A stretch of DNA of 64,000 nucleotides from NCBI RefSeq assembly GCF_000429565.1, contig NZ_AUCC01000002.1:1-64000 (forward strand), written 5' to 3'. The DNA is from Arsenophonus nasoniae DSM 15247. Lineage in GTDB: Bacteria > Pseudomonadota > Gammaproteobacteria > Enterobacterales > Enterobacteriaceae. The notes under the pieces are model-generated. The model was not told the DNA's origin, ran no database searches, and saw only the letters and a list, made by a program, of their open reading frames with translations. The position numbers and the translations under genes are program-made. This document shows positions 20,823 through 32,244 of this stretch, one piece after another (position 1 is the first letter of the stretch; the number at the start of each line of letters is the position of its first letter).

Positions 20823-21995
20823 ATGGCAAGAAAATTAAAACCCATCATAACATTTATTGCTACTATATCTTTAGCAGAGATTACACAGGCAACAAGTATT
20901 TATGATGATCAATATACACGTTTTGATATTTATGGGCAGATTAGATTAATAAATAGTTGGGATACTGAAAAGAATAAAGCCATTATTGGCGATGATGGTA
21001 GCCGTATTGGTTTATTTGCTGAGCATAAATTACCTCATGAAGTTAAAGTATTTGGTAATATTGAATTAGGTTTAGATACGCAAAAGTCGAATAGTAATAA
21101 TCCTAACAGCCAATTTCAACTCTATAATCGAGTTGGTTATGTTGGTATTTCCCATGCAGAGTATGGAAAAGTTCAACTTGGCCGTACTTATGTTCCTATT
21201 GATTCGGTTGCTAAATCTAATTTAGGTTATAACAATACAGGTGTGCTCTATTTTGCTGATGTATTGAGTCGTAATACCGGTATATCCTCCGGTTATGTAA
21301 AGCAAGAAAATGGTAATACTATCTATCGTGGTACTGGACAGGATATTTTTACCCTACGTTTGCCCCATACTATTTACTTAGAAACCCCTTTATTTAAAGG
21401 CGTTAAGTTTGCAGGCAGTTATTCTAGACCCTCAGAAGGTAGTGCTGAGCGTGATCACAGTGATATTCTTCATGCTTATTCATTGGGTATTTTTTATCAG
21501 AACGCTTTAGGTTTCGAACTGGCAACAGGTTGGGCCGAAGCGGTGGGTGAAAAAAATCAAACAGGAAAAAAACCGCAAGACAATATGTTTGCATTGGGTG
21601 TCAAATATATTTTTCCTGATAAAACTGTTTCAATTGGGATCGATTATGGTCGATTACAATCAACGAATGTTGTAGTCGCTGGAAAAACACTGACGCCAAC
21701 ATCGGTGACAGGGAAATGGTCGGCTCATCTCTACAGTATTGGTGCAAAATGGCACTGGCCTGAATCTGATACAGGTTTATATGCCGGTTATGGACTAAGA
21801 GCGGGCGATAAAAGAACCTTTGATTATACAAAGCAGACTTATACATTAGGTGTAGATAAAGACTTTGCAGTAATGAAAAGTAAGCAATTACTTTTATATA
21901 TGGAAATGGCATATAACCACCTTCATAGTAAGAATCAAGCTTACGAAAAAGATAATTGGTTTTTGGTTGAAACAGGTTTGCGCTTCTTTTTCTAA
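20823..21995 (+). CDS. General outer-membrane porin (OmpC/OmpF-type fold)
   Basis: Trimeric beta-barrel porin for small hydrophilic solutes. The 390-aa protein begins with a signal-like segment (LKPIITFIATISLAEITQA) and the mature part opens YDDQYTRFDIYGQIR, as general porins do. Repeated short amphipathic strands follow, with VGYVGISHAEYGKVQLGR resembling the segment before the constriction loop, and it ends in Phe (LRFFF), the BAM signal. It is diverged from OmpC and OmpF, so no symbol is assigned; a chitoporin-like or species-specific porin is possible. The ribosome-binding site (GGGTG) is weak. A terminator follows. Confidence 0.85.
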   Translation: MARKLKPIITFIATISLAEITQATSIYDDQYTRFDIYGQIRLINSWDTEKNKAIIGDDGSRIGLFAEHKLPHEVKVFGNIELGLDTQKSNSNNPNSQFQLYNRVGYVGISHAEYGKVQLGRTYVPIDSVAKSNLGYNNTGVLYFADVLSRNTGISSGYVKQENGNTIYRGTGQDIFTLRLPHTIYLETPLFKGVKFAGSYSRPSEGSAERDHSDILHAYSLGIFYQNALGFELATGWAEAVGEKNQTGKKPQDNMFALGVKYIFPDKTVSIGIDYGRLQSTNVVVAGKTLTPTSVTGKWSAHLYSIGAKWHWPESDTGLYAGYGLRAGDKRTFDYTKQTYTLGVDKDFAVMKSKQLLLYMEMAYNHLHSKNQAYEKDNWFLVETGLRFFF

Positions 21996-22062
21996 CCATC
22001 CCTATAAATATTCACCCTTATGGATTGTAGCGATTTAGTCTATTACATAAAGGTAAAAATAT

Positions 22063-22096
22063 AATAACAACAGCCATTTTGGCTGTTATTTTTTAT
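22063..22096 (+). terminator. Intrinsic terminator after the porin gene
   Basis: AACAGCC (22069-22075) pairs with GGCTGTT (22081-22087) around ATTTT, with a T-run (ATTTTTTAT) after and A-rich sequence before. Confidence 0.8.
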
Positions 22097-22260
22097 GTTC
22101 GCTTCAATGGCTAACATCAAGATATTTGGTAAACTTTATCTTATTAATTTATGCCTTGTTGGTATAAGAAAGGCACAAAAACGTATTGCATTTTGCTACG
22201 CTAATGCCAGCTTACTCATAGTTTAACTATTGGACAAAATAAATTTTGCCGCAAGTTGAA

Positions 22261-22869
22261 TCAATTTTCACCAAAGACTTTGAAGCGAATGTCATCGTTA
22301 ATATAGGTTTTTTCATTGGCCTGTTGTTTAATTGCACCAAAGACTAATTGAGCGCGTAATTTCCACGAGCTTGGGATCTTCCAACTAGCATGCACTTTTT
22401 CATCAATAAGGGGATTGTAGTGTTGCAGTGATGCGCCCACCTTTTCTTGTGCCAGGCTAGCCCAAACCGCATATTGTGCCATCCCGCTACTTTGTTCAGA
22501 CCAAACCGGAAAATTATCGGCATAAAGTGGAAATTTTTGCTGTAATTCTTTGATAACATTTTGTTCTTCAAAAAATAAAATCGTACCAGCGCCGGCAGCA
22601 AAGCTATCGATTTTTTTCTCTGTCGTAGTAAAAATCTCTTTAGCAACAATTTCTTTTAGTGTTTCTTTGGTAATATTGTGCCACAGTTTTTTATGTTCAT
22701 CGCCAAATAGAATAACCCCACGCGATGTTTGAGAATTAAATGAAGAAGGCGCTTCTTTGACGGCTTCTTTAACTAATGTGATAAGTTTTTCTTGAGAGAT
22801 AGGTAATGAGCTATCTATATTATAAATAGTTCTTCTTTCTTTCATCATTTCAATAAATTTGTTTGGCAT
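22261..22869 (-). CDS. Nitroreductase-family flavoprotein (Frm2/Hbn-like)
   Basis: Probable FMN-dependent NAD(P)H oxidoreductase. The 202-aa product has the family N-terminus (MKERRTIYNIDSSLPIS, the FMN phosphate-binding RR), EAPSSFNSQTSRGVILFG, and the central helix QYAVWASLAQEKVGASLQHYNP. This pattern is that of the Frm2-like subgroup of nitroreductases, found in bacteria and in yeast Frm2/Hbn1, which lacks a clear physiological substrate. AAGGAGA-type RBS precedes the start on the minus strand. It stands alone, divergent from phoB. Confidence 0.85.
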   Translation of the reverse strand: MPNKFIEMMKERRTIYNIDSSLPISQEKLITLVKEAVKEAPSSFNSQTSRGVILFGDEHKKLWHNITKETLKEIVAKEIFTTTEKKIDSFAAGAGTILFFEEQNVIKELQQKFPLYADNFPVWSEQSSGMAQYAVWASLAQEKVGASLQHYNPLIDEKVHASWKIPSSWKLRAQLVFGAIKQQANEKTYINDDIRFKVFGEN

Positions 22870-23082
22870 TATATTCTCCTTATATTAATAAGGTCATGAA
22901 TTAATTGTATGCAGACAGGTTATTGATAACTATAAACGGACTGATAAAAAATCATAGATAAAAAATTTAATCATATAGTTCAAAAATTCAGTTATTAATT
23001 AATTTTGTGAATTACATATCAGTTCTCATCTTAAGTCTAAAAATTTGTAACTTAACAAAATTGGCGACAATATTTCATTAAA

Positions 23083-23100
23083 TGGTCATAAATATGAAAT
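23083..23100 (+). promoter_or_regulatory. Candidate Pho box upstream of phoB
   Basis: TGGTCATAAATATGAAAT resembles two PhoB half sites (consensus CTGTCAT separated by an A/T spacer): 5 of 7 then 4 of 7 matches with a perfect AAAT spacer, 45 bases before the phoB start. This is where autoregulation of phoBR is expected in enterics. Confidence 0.5.
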
Positions 23101-23145
23101 AATAGTACCGACTAATTTGATAATGAAATAATGATAGGATCAATC

Positions 23146-23835
23146 ATGGTAAGACGTATTCTGGTCGTCGAAGATGAAACCGCGATTCGTGAGATGGTTT
23201 GCTTTGTATTAGAACAGAATGGATTCCAAACCGTTGAGGCTGATGATTATGATTCAGCAATCGCGCAGCTTATAGAGCCTTATCCTGCACTCATCTTGCT
23301 AGATTGGATGATCCCAGGTGGTTCGGGTATCCAGCTCATTGCGCATATGAAACGCGATCAACTAACCCGAAATATTCCGATTATGATGTTAACCGCAAGG
23401 GGAGAAGAAGAAGATCGGGTGCGAGGGTTAGAAATTGGGGCAGATGATTATCTTACTAAACCTTTTTCACCGAAAGAGCTGATTGCTAGGGTAAACGCAA
23501 TTTTACGCCGTGTTTCTGCTATGGCTAGCGACAATGTTATTGAAATGAACGGATTGAAGTTAGATCCGGCGTCTCATAGGGTAATGAGCGATGCAACGTC
23601 GATAGAAATGGGACCGACAGAATATAAATTATTGTATTTTTTTATGACTCATCCAGAACGAGTCTATAACCGTGAGCAATTATTAAATTATGTTTGGGGT
23701 GTAAATGTTTATATCGAGGATCGTACAGTCGATGTGCATATTCGTCGTTTACGTAAAGCACTTGCGGTAGGTGGCCATGAAAAAATGATCCAGACCGTTC
23801 GAGGTACAGGCTACCGTTTCTCTGTCCGTTATTGA
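23146..23835 (+). CDS. phoB: Phosphate regulon response regulator PhoB
   Basis: OmpR-type response regulator that activates phosphate-starvation genes. The 229-aa protein has the receiver domain with acid pocket Glu9-Asp10-Glu11, phospho-acceptor Asp53 (LLDWMIPGG) and Lys105 (LTKPFSPK), then the winged-helix domain ([35 protein letters not shown]). The ATG at 23146 is chosen because AGGAT precedes it and the product begins [11 protein letters not shown] as in the family; an in-frame start at 23131 would add 5 residues. phoR follows after 25 bases. Confidence 0.97.
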   Translation: MVRRILVVEDETAIREMVCFVLEQNGFQTVEADDYDSAIAQLIEPYPALILLDWMIPGGSGIQLIAHMKRDQLTRNIPIMMLTARGEEEDRVRGLEIGADDYLTKPFSPKELIARVNAILRRVSAMASDNVIEMNGLKLDPASHRVMSDATSIEMGPTEYKLLYFFMTHPERVYNREQLLNYVWGVNVYIEDRTVDVHIRRLRKALAVGGHEKMIQTVRGTGYRFSVRY

Positions 23836-23860
23836 TTGCTGTTTATAAGGAAAAGTCGAC

Positions 23861-25168
23861 GTGCTTGAACGTTTGTCGTGGAAAAAATTAGTGGTTGTTC
23901 TGGTTTTATTCTGTTTACCGGCATGTGGATTATCACTTTTTATTGGTCATCTTTCTTGGCTGCTCGTGATTTCACTATTAGAGGCTTTATGTTGGCATAG
24001 TTATCATTTACTGAAATTATCCGATTGGCTTTGGCTTGAACGCCGTTTACTGCCACCCACTGGAAAAGGTGTTTGGGAGCCGATTTTTTATGGTATTTAT
24101 CAGTTACAACAACGTAATCGTAAACGCCGGCGTGAATTGGTTCAGATTATTAGGCGGTTTCGTAGTGGCGCAGAATCTTTACCTGATGCTGTAATTATTA
24201 TGACCGCAGAAGGTAATATTGTTTGGTGTAATCGTTTAGCTGAATATTTATTAGGTTTTCGTTGGCCGGAAGATAGCGGACAATCTATTTTCAATTTACT
24301 GCGTTATCCTGATTTTAACCGCTATTTTATTGTGGCCGACTATTCCGTGCCATTTACGATAGCGTTAAATAACGGTGCGATGGTTGAATTTCAAATTATG
24401 TCTTATGTTGATGAGCAATTATTGATGGTTGCAAGAGACATAACGGAAAAGGAGAAATTAGAAAAATTACGTGGCGAATTTTTTGCTAATGTTAATCATG
24501 AATTACATACACCGTTGACCGTTTTGCAAGGTTACCTGGAAATTATGGATGAGCAAACCGATAGTCATTCGACTAACAAAAAAGCCTTACACTCAATGCG
24601 TGAACAAGTGGCACGCATGGATAATCTGATTAAACAATTACTCCAGCTTTCCCGCATTGAAATAGCACCGCATATTAATTTGAATGAACAGGTCAATATT
24701 CCGGCAATGCTAAACATAATAAAACAGGATGTAATGAATTTAAGCCTGGCAAAGCATGAAATTATTTTTGATGTGGATAAAAAATTGCAAGTTTATGGTA
24801 ACGAAGAGCAGCTGAGAAGTGCTATTTCAAATCTTATTTATAATGCGATTAACCATACACCAGTTGGAACATCCATTCACATTTGTTGGCAACATATTAA
24901 GCAGGGAGCACTTTTTTCTATTCGCGATAATGGACCGGGCATTGCTTTAGCGCATTTGCCGCGTTTAACGGAACGTTTTTATCGCGCAGAAAAATCGCGT
25001 TCACGCCGAATGGGGGGCGGTAGCGGATTAGGATTGGCTATTGTTAAACATGCATTAATACACCACCATTCCCAATTAAATATTGCAAGTCAATTGGGTA
25101 AGGGATCGGTGTTTAGTTTTATTTTACCGTCTAGTTTAGTTGTAACAACAAAAAATGGACAAAATTAA
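23861..25168 (+). CDS. phoR: Phosphate regulon sensor histidine kinase PhoR
   Basis: Membrane histidine kinase/phosphatase acting on PhoB, controlled through the Pst transporter and PhoU. The 435-aa protein starts at GTG, as in E. coli, with two N-terminal hydrophobic segments, a PAS domain (near residues 100-195), the H box with His213, and the ATPase domain (SNLIYNAINHTP, DNGPGIA, GGGSGLGLAIVKHA). The H box reads NVNHELHTPLT: Asn212 replaces the usual Ser and His216 the usual Arg. The phospho-accepting His and following Glu are intact, so the kinase is probably active. Confidence 0.96.
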   Translation: MLERLSWKKLVVVLVLFCLPACGLSLFIGHLSWLLVISLLEALCWHSYHLLKLSDWLWLERRLLPPTGKGVWEPIFYGIYQLQQRNRKRRRELVQIIRRFRSGAESLPDAVIIMTAEGNIVWCNRLAEYLLGFRWPEDSGQSIFNLLRYPDFNRYFIVADYSVPFTIALNNGAMVEFQIMSYVDEQLLMVARDITEKEKLEKLRGEFFANVNHELHTPLTVLQGYLEIMDEQTDSHSTNKKALHSMREQVARMDNLIKQLLQLSRIEIAPHINLNEQVNIPAMLNIIKQDVMNLSLAKHEIIFDVDKKLQVYGNEEQLRSAISNLIYNAINHTPVGTSIHICWQHIKQGALFSIRDNGPGIALAHLPRLTERFYRAEKSRSRRMGGGSGLGLAIVKHALIHHHSQLNIASQLGKGSVFSFILPSSLVVTTKNGQN

Positions 25169-25513
25169 ATTTCATATGCTGAATTTGGGTTAAAAAAATT
25201 TAGTCAAATAATGCATTGCATGATTAGATGTCAGTATTGATTGAATTTTGTACAAATCATATAACGTATATTGAGTAAACACTAAAACCAATCACTAAAT
25301 AAAAAATTTATTTCAGATTTTTATTCTGCTTTTTCGTTTTACTATTGCCTTTTATCATTATAAAAGTTTTACTTGTAGTCTGTTATTGGCGTATTTTTCT
25401 GTTTTTATCAAATTTATCAGATTAATTAAATAGATATTTTACTGATTAAAAATTAGCAGCGATTACCGTCAATAAATAAAAAGTGGTTTAGGTTTTAGTT
25501 CTACTTAAGCTGG
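25169..25513. other. AT-rich spacer between phoR and brnQ
   Basis: About 345 bases without a gene or a clear terminator. It should hold the brnQ promoter, but I could not place a convincing one. Confidence 0.5.
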
Positions 25514-25543
25514 ATGATAAATAACAACAAATTAACAACAATT

Positions 25544-26854
25544 ATGGCATATCGTTTAACATCGAGAGATATTTTAGCGTTAGGGTTTATGACCTTTGCG
25601 TTATTTGTAGGAGCAGGAAATATTATTTTTCCTCCTATGGTTGGATTGCAAGCTGGTGAGCAAGTATGGATAGCGGCAGCCGGATTCCTGCTAACAGGTG
25701 TTGGTTTGCCTGTTATTGCTGTTATCGCGCTAGCAAAAGTAGGTGGCGGCATCGAACAACTCAGTGCGCCGATTGGTAAATCTGCTGGGTTATTGTTAGC
25801 TATTGTCGCCTATTTATCGGTCGGGCCATTATTTGCGACACCTCGTACCGCAACAGTTTCTTATGAAGTCGGAATTGCCCCATTAGTTGGAGGAGTTTCA
25901 TCGCTTTCATTGTTTATTTATAGCCTAATTTATTTTGCTATTGTGATAACTATTTCACTTTATCCAGGACGATTGCTCGATAGCGTAGGACATATCTTAG
26001 CGCCAATAAAAATGATTGCACTTGCTATTTTGGGCATTGCTGCGTTACTTTGGCCAGCAGGTGAACCTATTATGTCAACGCCATCCTACAAAGAAATGGC
26101 TTTTTCTAATGGTTTTATTAATGGTTATCTAACTATGGATACCCTAGGTGCCATGGTTTTTGGCATTGTTATTGTTAATGCTGCTCGCTCACGAGGCGTT
26201 GAAAATTCTGCTCTTCTAACCCGTTATACCATGTGGGCTGGATTAATTGCCGGCGTGCTATTAACGTTGGTTTATGTTTCACTGTTTAAACTGGGTGAGA
26301 ATAGCGGCTCGTTATTGCCTAATGCCAGCAATGGCGCTGATATTTTGCATGTCTATGTGCAACATACTTTCGGTAATTATGGTAGTTTTTTCTTAGGGGT
26401 ACTGATTTTTGTTGCTTGTATGGTAACGGCAGTTGGACTCACTTGTGCTTGTGCTGAATTTTTTGCGCTTTATGTACCGATTTCTTATCGTACATTAGTT
26501 TGGATACTTGGTATCTTTTCTATGGTGATCTCGAATTTAGGATTAAGTAAACTGATTGAATTTTCCATTCCAGTATTAATCGCGATTTACCCACCTTGTA
26601 TTGTATTGATTATGATGAGCTTTACTTTGAAATGGTGGAAATGTGCATCCAGGGTGGTTGCGCCAACCATGCTGGTAAGTCTACTATTTGGTTTGTTAGG
26701 TGCGCTGAAATCTTCAGCGCTTTTGCAAACATTCATTCCTGCTATTGCAAAGAAATTACCACTTTATGATCATGATTTAGCCTGGCTGGTACCATCATTA
26801 ATTGTTTTAGTTTTGTTTGCATTATATGATCGTATTAACACTAAACAACACTGA
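25544..26854 (+). CDS. brnQ: Branched-chain amino acid transporter BrnQ
   Basis: Cation-coupled inner-membrane symporter for Leu, Ile and Val (LIVCS family). About 436 aa with roughly 12 hydrophobic segments. Motifs match E. coli BrnQ along the whole length: [52 protein letters not shown] and [26 protein letters not shown]. The start MAYRLTSRD at 25544 fits homologues but has no clear ribosome-binding site; an in-frame ATG at 25514 would add 10 residues and cannot be excluded. It follows phoR as in E. coli. Confidence 0.95.
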   Translation: MAYRLTSRDILALGFMTFALFVGAGNIIFPPMVGLQAGEQVWIAAAGFLLTGVGLPVIAVIALAKVGGGIEQLSAPIGKSAGLLLAIVAYLSVGPLFATPRTATVSYEVGIAPLVGGVSSLSLFIYSLIYFAIVITISLYPGRLLDSVGHILAPIKMIALAILGIAALLWPAGEPIMSTPSYKEMAFSNGFINGYLTMDTLGAMVFGIVIVNAARSRGVENSALLTRYTMWAGLIAGVLLTLVYVSLFKLGENSGSLLPNASNGADILHVYVQHTFGNYGSFFLGVLIFVACMVTAVGLTCACAEFFALYVPISYRTLVWILGIFSMVISNLGLSKLIEFSIPVLIAIYPPCIVLIMMSFTLKWWKCASRVVAPTMLVSLLFGLLGALKSSALLQTFIPAIAKKLPLYDHDLAWLVPSLIVLVLFALYDRINTKQH

Positions 26855-26897
26855 TATATAGTAGTGAGATGCCGGAAGGGTATAATTTAATAGTGAC

Positions 26898-26935
26898 AAA
26901 CCCTAGTCTTTAATCAGCTAGGGTTTATTTGTTTT
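26898..26935. terminator. Terminator between brnQ and acpH
   Basis: AAACCCTAG (26898-26906) and CTAGGGTTT (26918-26926) form a 9-base-pair stem with an 11-base loop, followed by ATTTGTTTT. It serves brnQ and overlaps the acpH stop codon on the other strand. Confidence 0.75.
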
Positions 26936-27533
26936 CATTTAATAACGTTGTTTTTGCTGTTTGAGTTTTGGCAAAGGTGATCATTTCTGGATAAAATTGC
27001 CAAAAGAAACTAGAAAAACGAGAGTAATGCAGAATAAAGTCATCAAAGGAACCGATTAAATTAACCAGTTTAGGCCGTCTGCGCGCCATGCTGTTTAATA
27101 CATCACTCATGTATTCAGGCTCTGCATAACGAATCAGCCAGTTTTGTGACCATAAATACTCATTTAATTCTTGAAATTTCTCAGGAGTATAATATAAGTT
27201 CGGCTCAATTTGCTGGCGCGCATAATGAACAAATTGGGGTAGCGTTTGTTTTGGTTCGATTTGATCCCAGTATAAAGCGAGAAAATGATCCCAAACTAAA
27301 TCGAGAGTAATTGCGGCGACTCGACGGTATGGTGGCCGAAAAAGTTGCTTCGCATTAATCACAATGGGGTGTTGATCGGTAAATTTATCAACCTGACGAT
27401 GCATTGTAATCCCGGCCACAACATCCGGTGAATACAAACCATCAGGATTACCGCGAACGAAATCCGCCATTAAATTTCCTAATAAGGAACTTTGAGCTTT
27501 TTGAGCTAAATGCAAGTGTGCAAGAAAATTCAT
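26925..27533 (-). CDS. acpH: Acyl carrier protein phosphodiesterase
   Basis: Removes the 4'-phosphopantetheine group from holo-ACP. The product from 27533 is 202 aa and begins MNFLAHLHLAQ as in E. coli AcpH (193 aa). Conserved stretches are GNLMADFVRGNPDG, VAGITMHRQVDKFTD and LDLVWDHFLALYW, with the His/Asp residues expected of this metal-dependent enzyme. A longer in-frame version from 27584 adds 17 residues with no family counterpart. Divergent from queA as in E. coli. Confidence 0.92.
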   Translation of the reverse strand: MNFLAHLHLAQKAQSSLLGNLMADFVRGNPDGLYSPDVVAGITMHRQVDKFTDQHPIVINAKQLFRPPYRRVAAITLDLVWDHFLALYWDQIEPKQTLPQFVHYARQQIEPNLYYTPEKFQELNEYLWSQNWLIRYAEPEYMSDVLNSMARRRPKLVNLIGSFDDFILHYSRFSSFFWQFYPEMITFAKTQTAKTTLLNENK

Positions 27534-27640
27534 AGTGTCATTATAAGTGAATTTTTTAGTTTTCGTGATGCTTATTTGTTGCACTGTCTTTATCGTCGCA
27601 CTAGACTAGTGCGCTTGTTTTGATCAAATAGTATAAAGAA

Positions 27641-28699
27641 ATGCGTGTCTCTGATTTTGCTTTTAAATTACCTGATGAGTTAATAGCCCATTATCCCTTA
27701 GCCAAACGTAGTCATTGCCGGCTACTTTCTTTAGACGGTTCAACTGGTGAACTGGCTCATGGTATTTTTACTGATATTGTTGATAAATTAGAATCCGGGG
27801 ATCTGCTAGTTTTCAATAATACGCAGGTTATACCGGCGCGTCTTTATGGCCGTAAAATCTCTGGTGGCAAAATTGAAGTACTAATTGAGCGCATGTTAGA
27901 TCCCCACCGAGTTTTGGCACATGTTCGTGCTTCTAAAGCACCCAAGGTTGGCGCTGAATTATTATTAGGTGATGATGAAAGTGTCAAAGCCATTATGTTG
28001 GCAAGACACGATACGCTATTTGAAATTGGTTTTCAGGATAAGCGAGATGTGCTAGCTATCTTAAATGATATTGGCCATATACCATTACCTCCCTACATTG
28101 CTCGTCCTGATGAAGAGATTGATAGAACACTTTATCAAACGGTTTATGGCCAACGACCTGGTGCAGTTGCTGCGCCCACGGCAGGATTACATTTTGATCA
28201 ATCATTACTCGCGGCGCTGCGGCAAAAAGGAGTCGCAATGGCGTTTGTGACACTGCATGTAGGTGCTGGGACATTTCAACCTGTTCGGGTGGAAAATGTT
28301 GCTGAACATACCATGCATGCAGAGTATGTTGAAGTATCGCAAGAGGTTGTTGATGCAATATTGGCGTGTAAAGCGAGGGGTAAACGGGTTATTGCGGTTG
28401 GCACAACTTCAATTCGATCTTTAGAAAGCGCGGCTTGCGCGTGTAAGGAAGCAATTATTGCTCCCTTCTTTGATGATACTCGAATTTTTATTTATCCAGG
28501 CTTTCATTTTCAAATTGTCGATGCATTAATTACTAATTTCCATTTACCTGAATCTACATTAATTATGTTGGTATCTGCTTTTGCTGGTTATCAAAATACG
28601 ATGAATGCCTACAAAAAAGCAATCGCAGAGAAGTATCGCTTTTTTAGTTATGGTGATGCCATGTTTATCACGCATAATCCTAAGGCAGTGAGTGAATAA
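27641..28699 (+). CDS. queA: S-adenosylmethionine:tRNA ribosyltransferase-isomerase
   Basis: Penultimate enzyme of queuosine synthesis: transfers and isomerises the ribosyl group of SAM onto preQ1 in tRNA, giving epoxyqueuosine. The 352-aa product (E. coli 356) starts [19 protein letters not shown] and shows [40 protein letters not shown] and [19 protein letters not shown]. It heads the conserved queA-tgt-yajC-secD-secF run; tgt begins 100 bases later. Confidence 0.97.
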   Translation: MRVSDFAFKLPDELIAHYPLAKRSHCRLLSLDGSTGELAHGIFTDIVDKLESGDLLVFNNTQVIPARLYGRKISGGKIEVLIERMLDPHRVLAHVRASKAPKVGAELLLGDDESVKAIMLARHDTLFEIGFQDKRDVLAILNDIGHIPLPPYIARPDEEIDRTLYQTVYGQRPGAVAAPTAGLHFDQSLLAALRQKGVAMAFVTLHVGAGTFQPVRVENVAEHTMHAEYVEVSQEVVDAILACKARGKRVIAVGTTSIRSLESAACACKEAIIAPFFDDTRIFIYPGFHFQIVDALITNFHLPESTLIMLVSAFAGYQNTMNAYKKAIAEKYRFFSYGDAMFITHNPKAVSE

Positions 28700-28784
28700 G
28701 TGGCTGACTAGTTATTAACCTATAATTAACATCATCAATTTAGTTAACTAAATTGATAAATAACACATTGGACTGTTTTTCTGA

Positions 28785-29918
<1,134 letters not shown>

Positions 29919-30025
29919 AGTATAATTTCAGTCGTGCTAATTGAATCAAATCAGTGTAGGATTTATTGGTTTGGATTAATTTTTTGAGTTAGAAATATAG
30001 TTTTAATCACAATGAGGAAATTTTG

Positions 30026-30358
30026 ATGAATTTGTTTATTTCTGATGCAGTCGCTTCAGCTGATGGTCAGACGCAAGGAAACCCATACTCTTTGATCATC
30101 ATGCTGGTTGTTTTCGGATTGATTTTTTATTTTATGATTTTACGCCCACAGCAGAAGCGAGCTAAAGAGCATAAAAAATTAATGGATTCTATTTCTAAAG
30201 GTGATGAGGTTCTAACAACTGGTGGATTAATTGGCCGTGTCACCAAAGTATCTGAAACAGGTTATATTGTTGTCGCATTAAATGACACCAATGAAGTAAC
30301 CATTAAACGTGATTTCGTTGCTGCTGTACTACCAAAAGGTACAATGAAGTCTATCTAA
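30026..30358 (+). CDS. yajC: Sec translocon accessory protein YajC
   Basis: Small inner-membrane partner of SecDF. The 110-aa product has one membrane span (PYSLIIMLVVFGLIFYFMIL, near residues 20-40) followed by the signature RPQQKRAKEHKKLMDSI and a cytoplasmic SH3-like tail (GDEVLTTGGLIGRV). The ATG at 30026 with GAGG 9 bases upstream is preferred over the adjacent in-frame TTG. secD begins 28 bases later. Confidence 0.96.
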   Translation: MNLFISDAVASADGQTQGNPYSLIIMLVVFGLIFYFMILRPQQKRAKEHKKLMDSISKGDEVLTTGGLIGRVTKVSETGYIVVALNDTNEVTIKRDFVAAVLPKGTMKSI

Positions 30359-30385
30359 TTTCTGATTTTCCCGAAGGGAATTGCC

Positions 30386-32233
30386 GTGCTAAATCGTTAT
30401 CCTTTGTGGAAGTATTTAATGCTGATCGCTGCGTTACTCATCGGTCTGCTGTATGCGCTTCCCAATCTTTATGGAGAAGATCCGGCTGTTCAGATTACTG
30501 GCGTGCGGGGAACCGCTGCCAATGAACAGACTATGGATCAGGTTCGCAATATTTTAAAGAAAGAGAAAATCGAAAGTAAATCAATTGTACTGGAAAATGG
30601 TGTAATTCTTGCTCGTTTTGATAATCCAGATGTTCAGCTGCATGCACGCGAAACCCTAGTTGCCGGTTTAGGCGAGCAGTATATTGTGGCATTAAATCTG
30701 GCACCTGCTACCCCTCATTGGTTAAGGGCATTGGGCGGTGAACCCATGAAATTAGGGTTAGATTTGCGTGGTGGTGTTCACTTCTTAATGGAAGTGGATA
30801 TAGAAACAGCATTGAGTAAATTACAAGAGCAGAATATGGATGGCCTGCGTAGTGATTTACGTGAAAAAGGGATCCCCTATTCAACGATACGTAAAATAGA
30901 TAATTACGGCGTTGAGATTCGCTTTCGTGATGATAATGATCGCTCGCAAGCCGAATCTTATTTGACACCACGTTATCGCGATTTAGTTTTTACTACCGGT
31001 AACAACAATATATTAACGGCAGTAATGACAGATGAGCGGATCCGTGAAGCGCGTAATTATGCAGTATCACAAAATATTAATATTATCCGTAACCGCGTTA
31101 ACCAATTAGGTGTTGCCGAACCATTAGTACAACGTCAGGGGGCTTCCCGTATTGTCGTTGAATTACCGGGTATCCAAGATACAGCGCGAGCAAAAGAGAT
31201 TCTCGGTGCAACTGCAACGCTGGAGTTTCGCTTAGTTAATGTCGGTATAGACAGTTCGGCTATTCAACGTGGTCATATTCCGGGAGATTCTGAGATAAAA
31301 TATACGCGTGATGGTGAGCCGGTCGTTCTTTATAAACGCGTTATTTTGACAGGCGATCACATTACTGATTCGACATCAGATTTGGATGAAATGGGAAGCC
31401 CACAGGTAAGCATTGGTCTGGATAGTGTTGGTGGCTCTATTATGTCTGATTTTACGCGTGATAATCAGGACAAATTGATGGCAACCTTATTTGTTGAATA
31501 TAAAGATAGCGGGCGAAAAGATGCCAATGGTCGTGCTATTTTGGTAAAAGATGAGAAAGTCATTAATGTCGCCAGAATTTCTGCTCGCTTTGGTAGCAAA
31601 TTTCGTATTACCGGTATCAGTAATCCAACGGAAGCTCGTCAATTATCTTTATTACTACGCGCTGGTGCATTGATCGCACCTATTCAAATTGTTGAAGAAC
31701 GCACAATTGGGCCAACATTAGGCTTGCAAAATATTGAGCAAGGCATGAAAGCATCATTAGCTGGTTTGTTAGCTTCTGTGCTATTTATGATCATTTATTA
31801 TCGCAAATTTGGTCTGATTGCCAGTTCCGCGTTGTTAGCAAACTTGATCCTCATTATGGGGATTATGTCGCTATTACCGGGAGCCACTTTAACCATGCCG
31901 GGAATTGCTGGTATTGTTTTAACGCTTGCTGTTGCTGTTGATGCTAATGTATTGATTAATGAACGGATTAAAGAAGAGCTAAAGAATGGTCGTTCTATAC
32001 AGCAAGCGATACATGAAGGTTATAAAGGGGCATTTTCCAGTATTTTAGACGCGAATTTAACCACTGTGATCACGGCAACCATTTTGTATGCGGTAGGCAC
32101 CGGCTCGATTAAGGGCTTTGCCATTACTACGGCGATTGGTATTGCCACCTCCATGTTTACTGCCATTGTTGGAACACGAGCTATCGTGAACTTATTGTAT
32201 GGTGGTAAACGTATTAAAAAGCTGTCTATTTAA
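30386..32233 (+). CDS. secD: Protein translocase subunit SecD
   Basis: Inner-membrane subunit that uses the proton gradient to help pull proteins out of SecYEG. The 615-aa protein equals the E. coli length, starts at GTG (as in E. coli) with GAAGGGAA upstream, and begins [17 protein letters not shown]. Family motifs are [28 protein letters not shown] and the membrane Asp motif [17 protein letters not shown]. Six membrane spans: one N-terminal and five after the large periplasmic domain. Overlaps no gene; secF follows. Confidence 0.98.
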   Translation: MLNRYPLWKYLMLIAALLIGLLYALPNLYGEDPAVQITGVRGTAANEQTMDQVRNILKKEKIESKSIVLENGVILARFDNPDVQLHARETLVAGLGEQYIVALNLAPATPHWLRALGGEPMKLGLDLRGGVHFLMEVDIETALSKLQEQNMDGLRSDLREKGIPYSTIRKIDNYGVEIRFRDDNDRSQAESYLTPRYRDLVFTTGNNNILTAVMTDERIREARNYAVSQNINIIRNRVNQLGVAEPLVQRQGASRIVVELPGIQDTARAKEILGATATLEFRLVNVGIDSSAIQRGHIPGDSEIKYTRDGEPVVLYKRVILTGDHITDSTSDLDEMGSPQVSIGLDSVGGSIMSDFTRDNQDKLMATLFVEYKDSGRKDANGRAILVKDEKVINVARISARFGSKFRITGISNPTEARQLSLLLRAGALIAPIQIVEERTIGPTLGLQNIEQGMKASLAGLLASVLFMIIYYRKFGLIASSALLANLILIMGIMSLLPGATLTMPGIAGIVLTLAVAVDANVLINERIKEELKNGRSIQQAIHEGYKGAFSSILDANLTTVITATILYAVGTGSIKGFAITTAIGIATSMFTAIVGTRAIVNLLYGGKRIKKLSI

Positions 32234-32244
32234 GGAGCGTGGTT

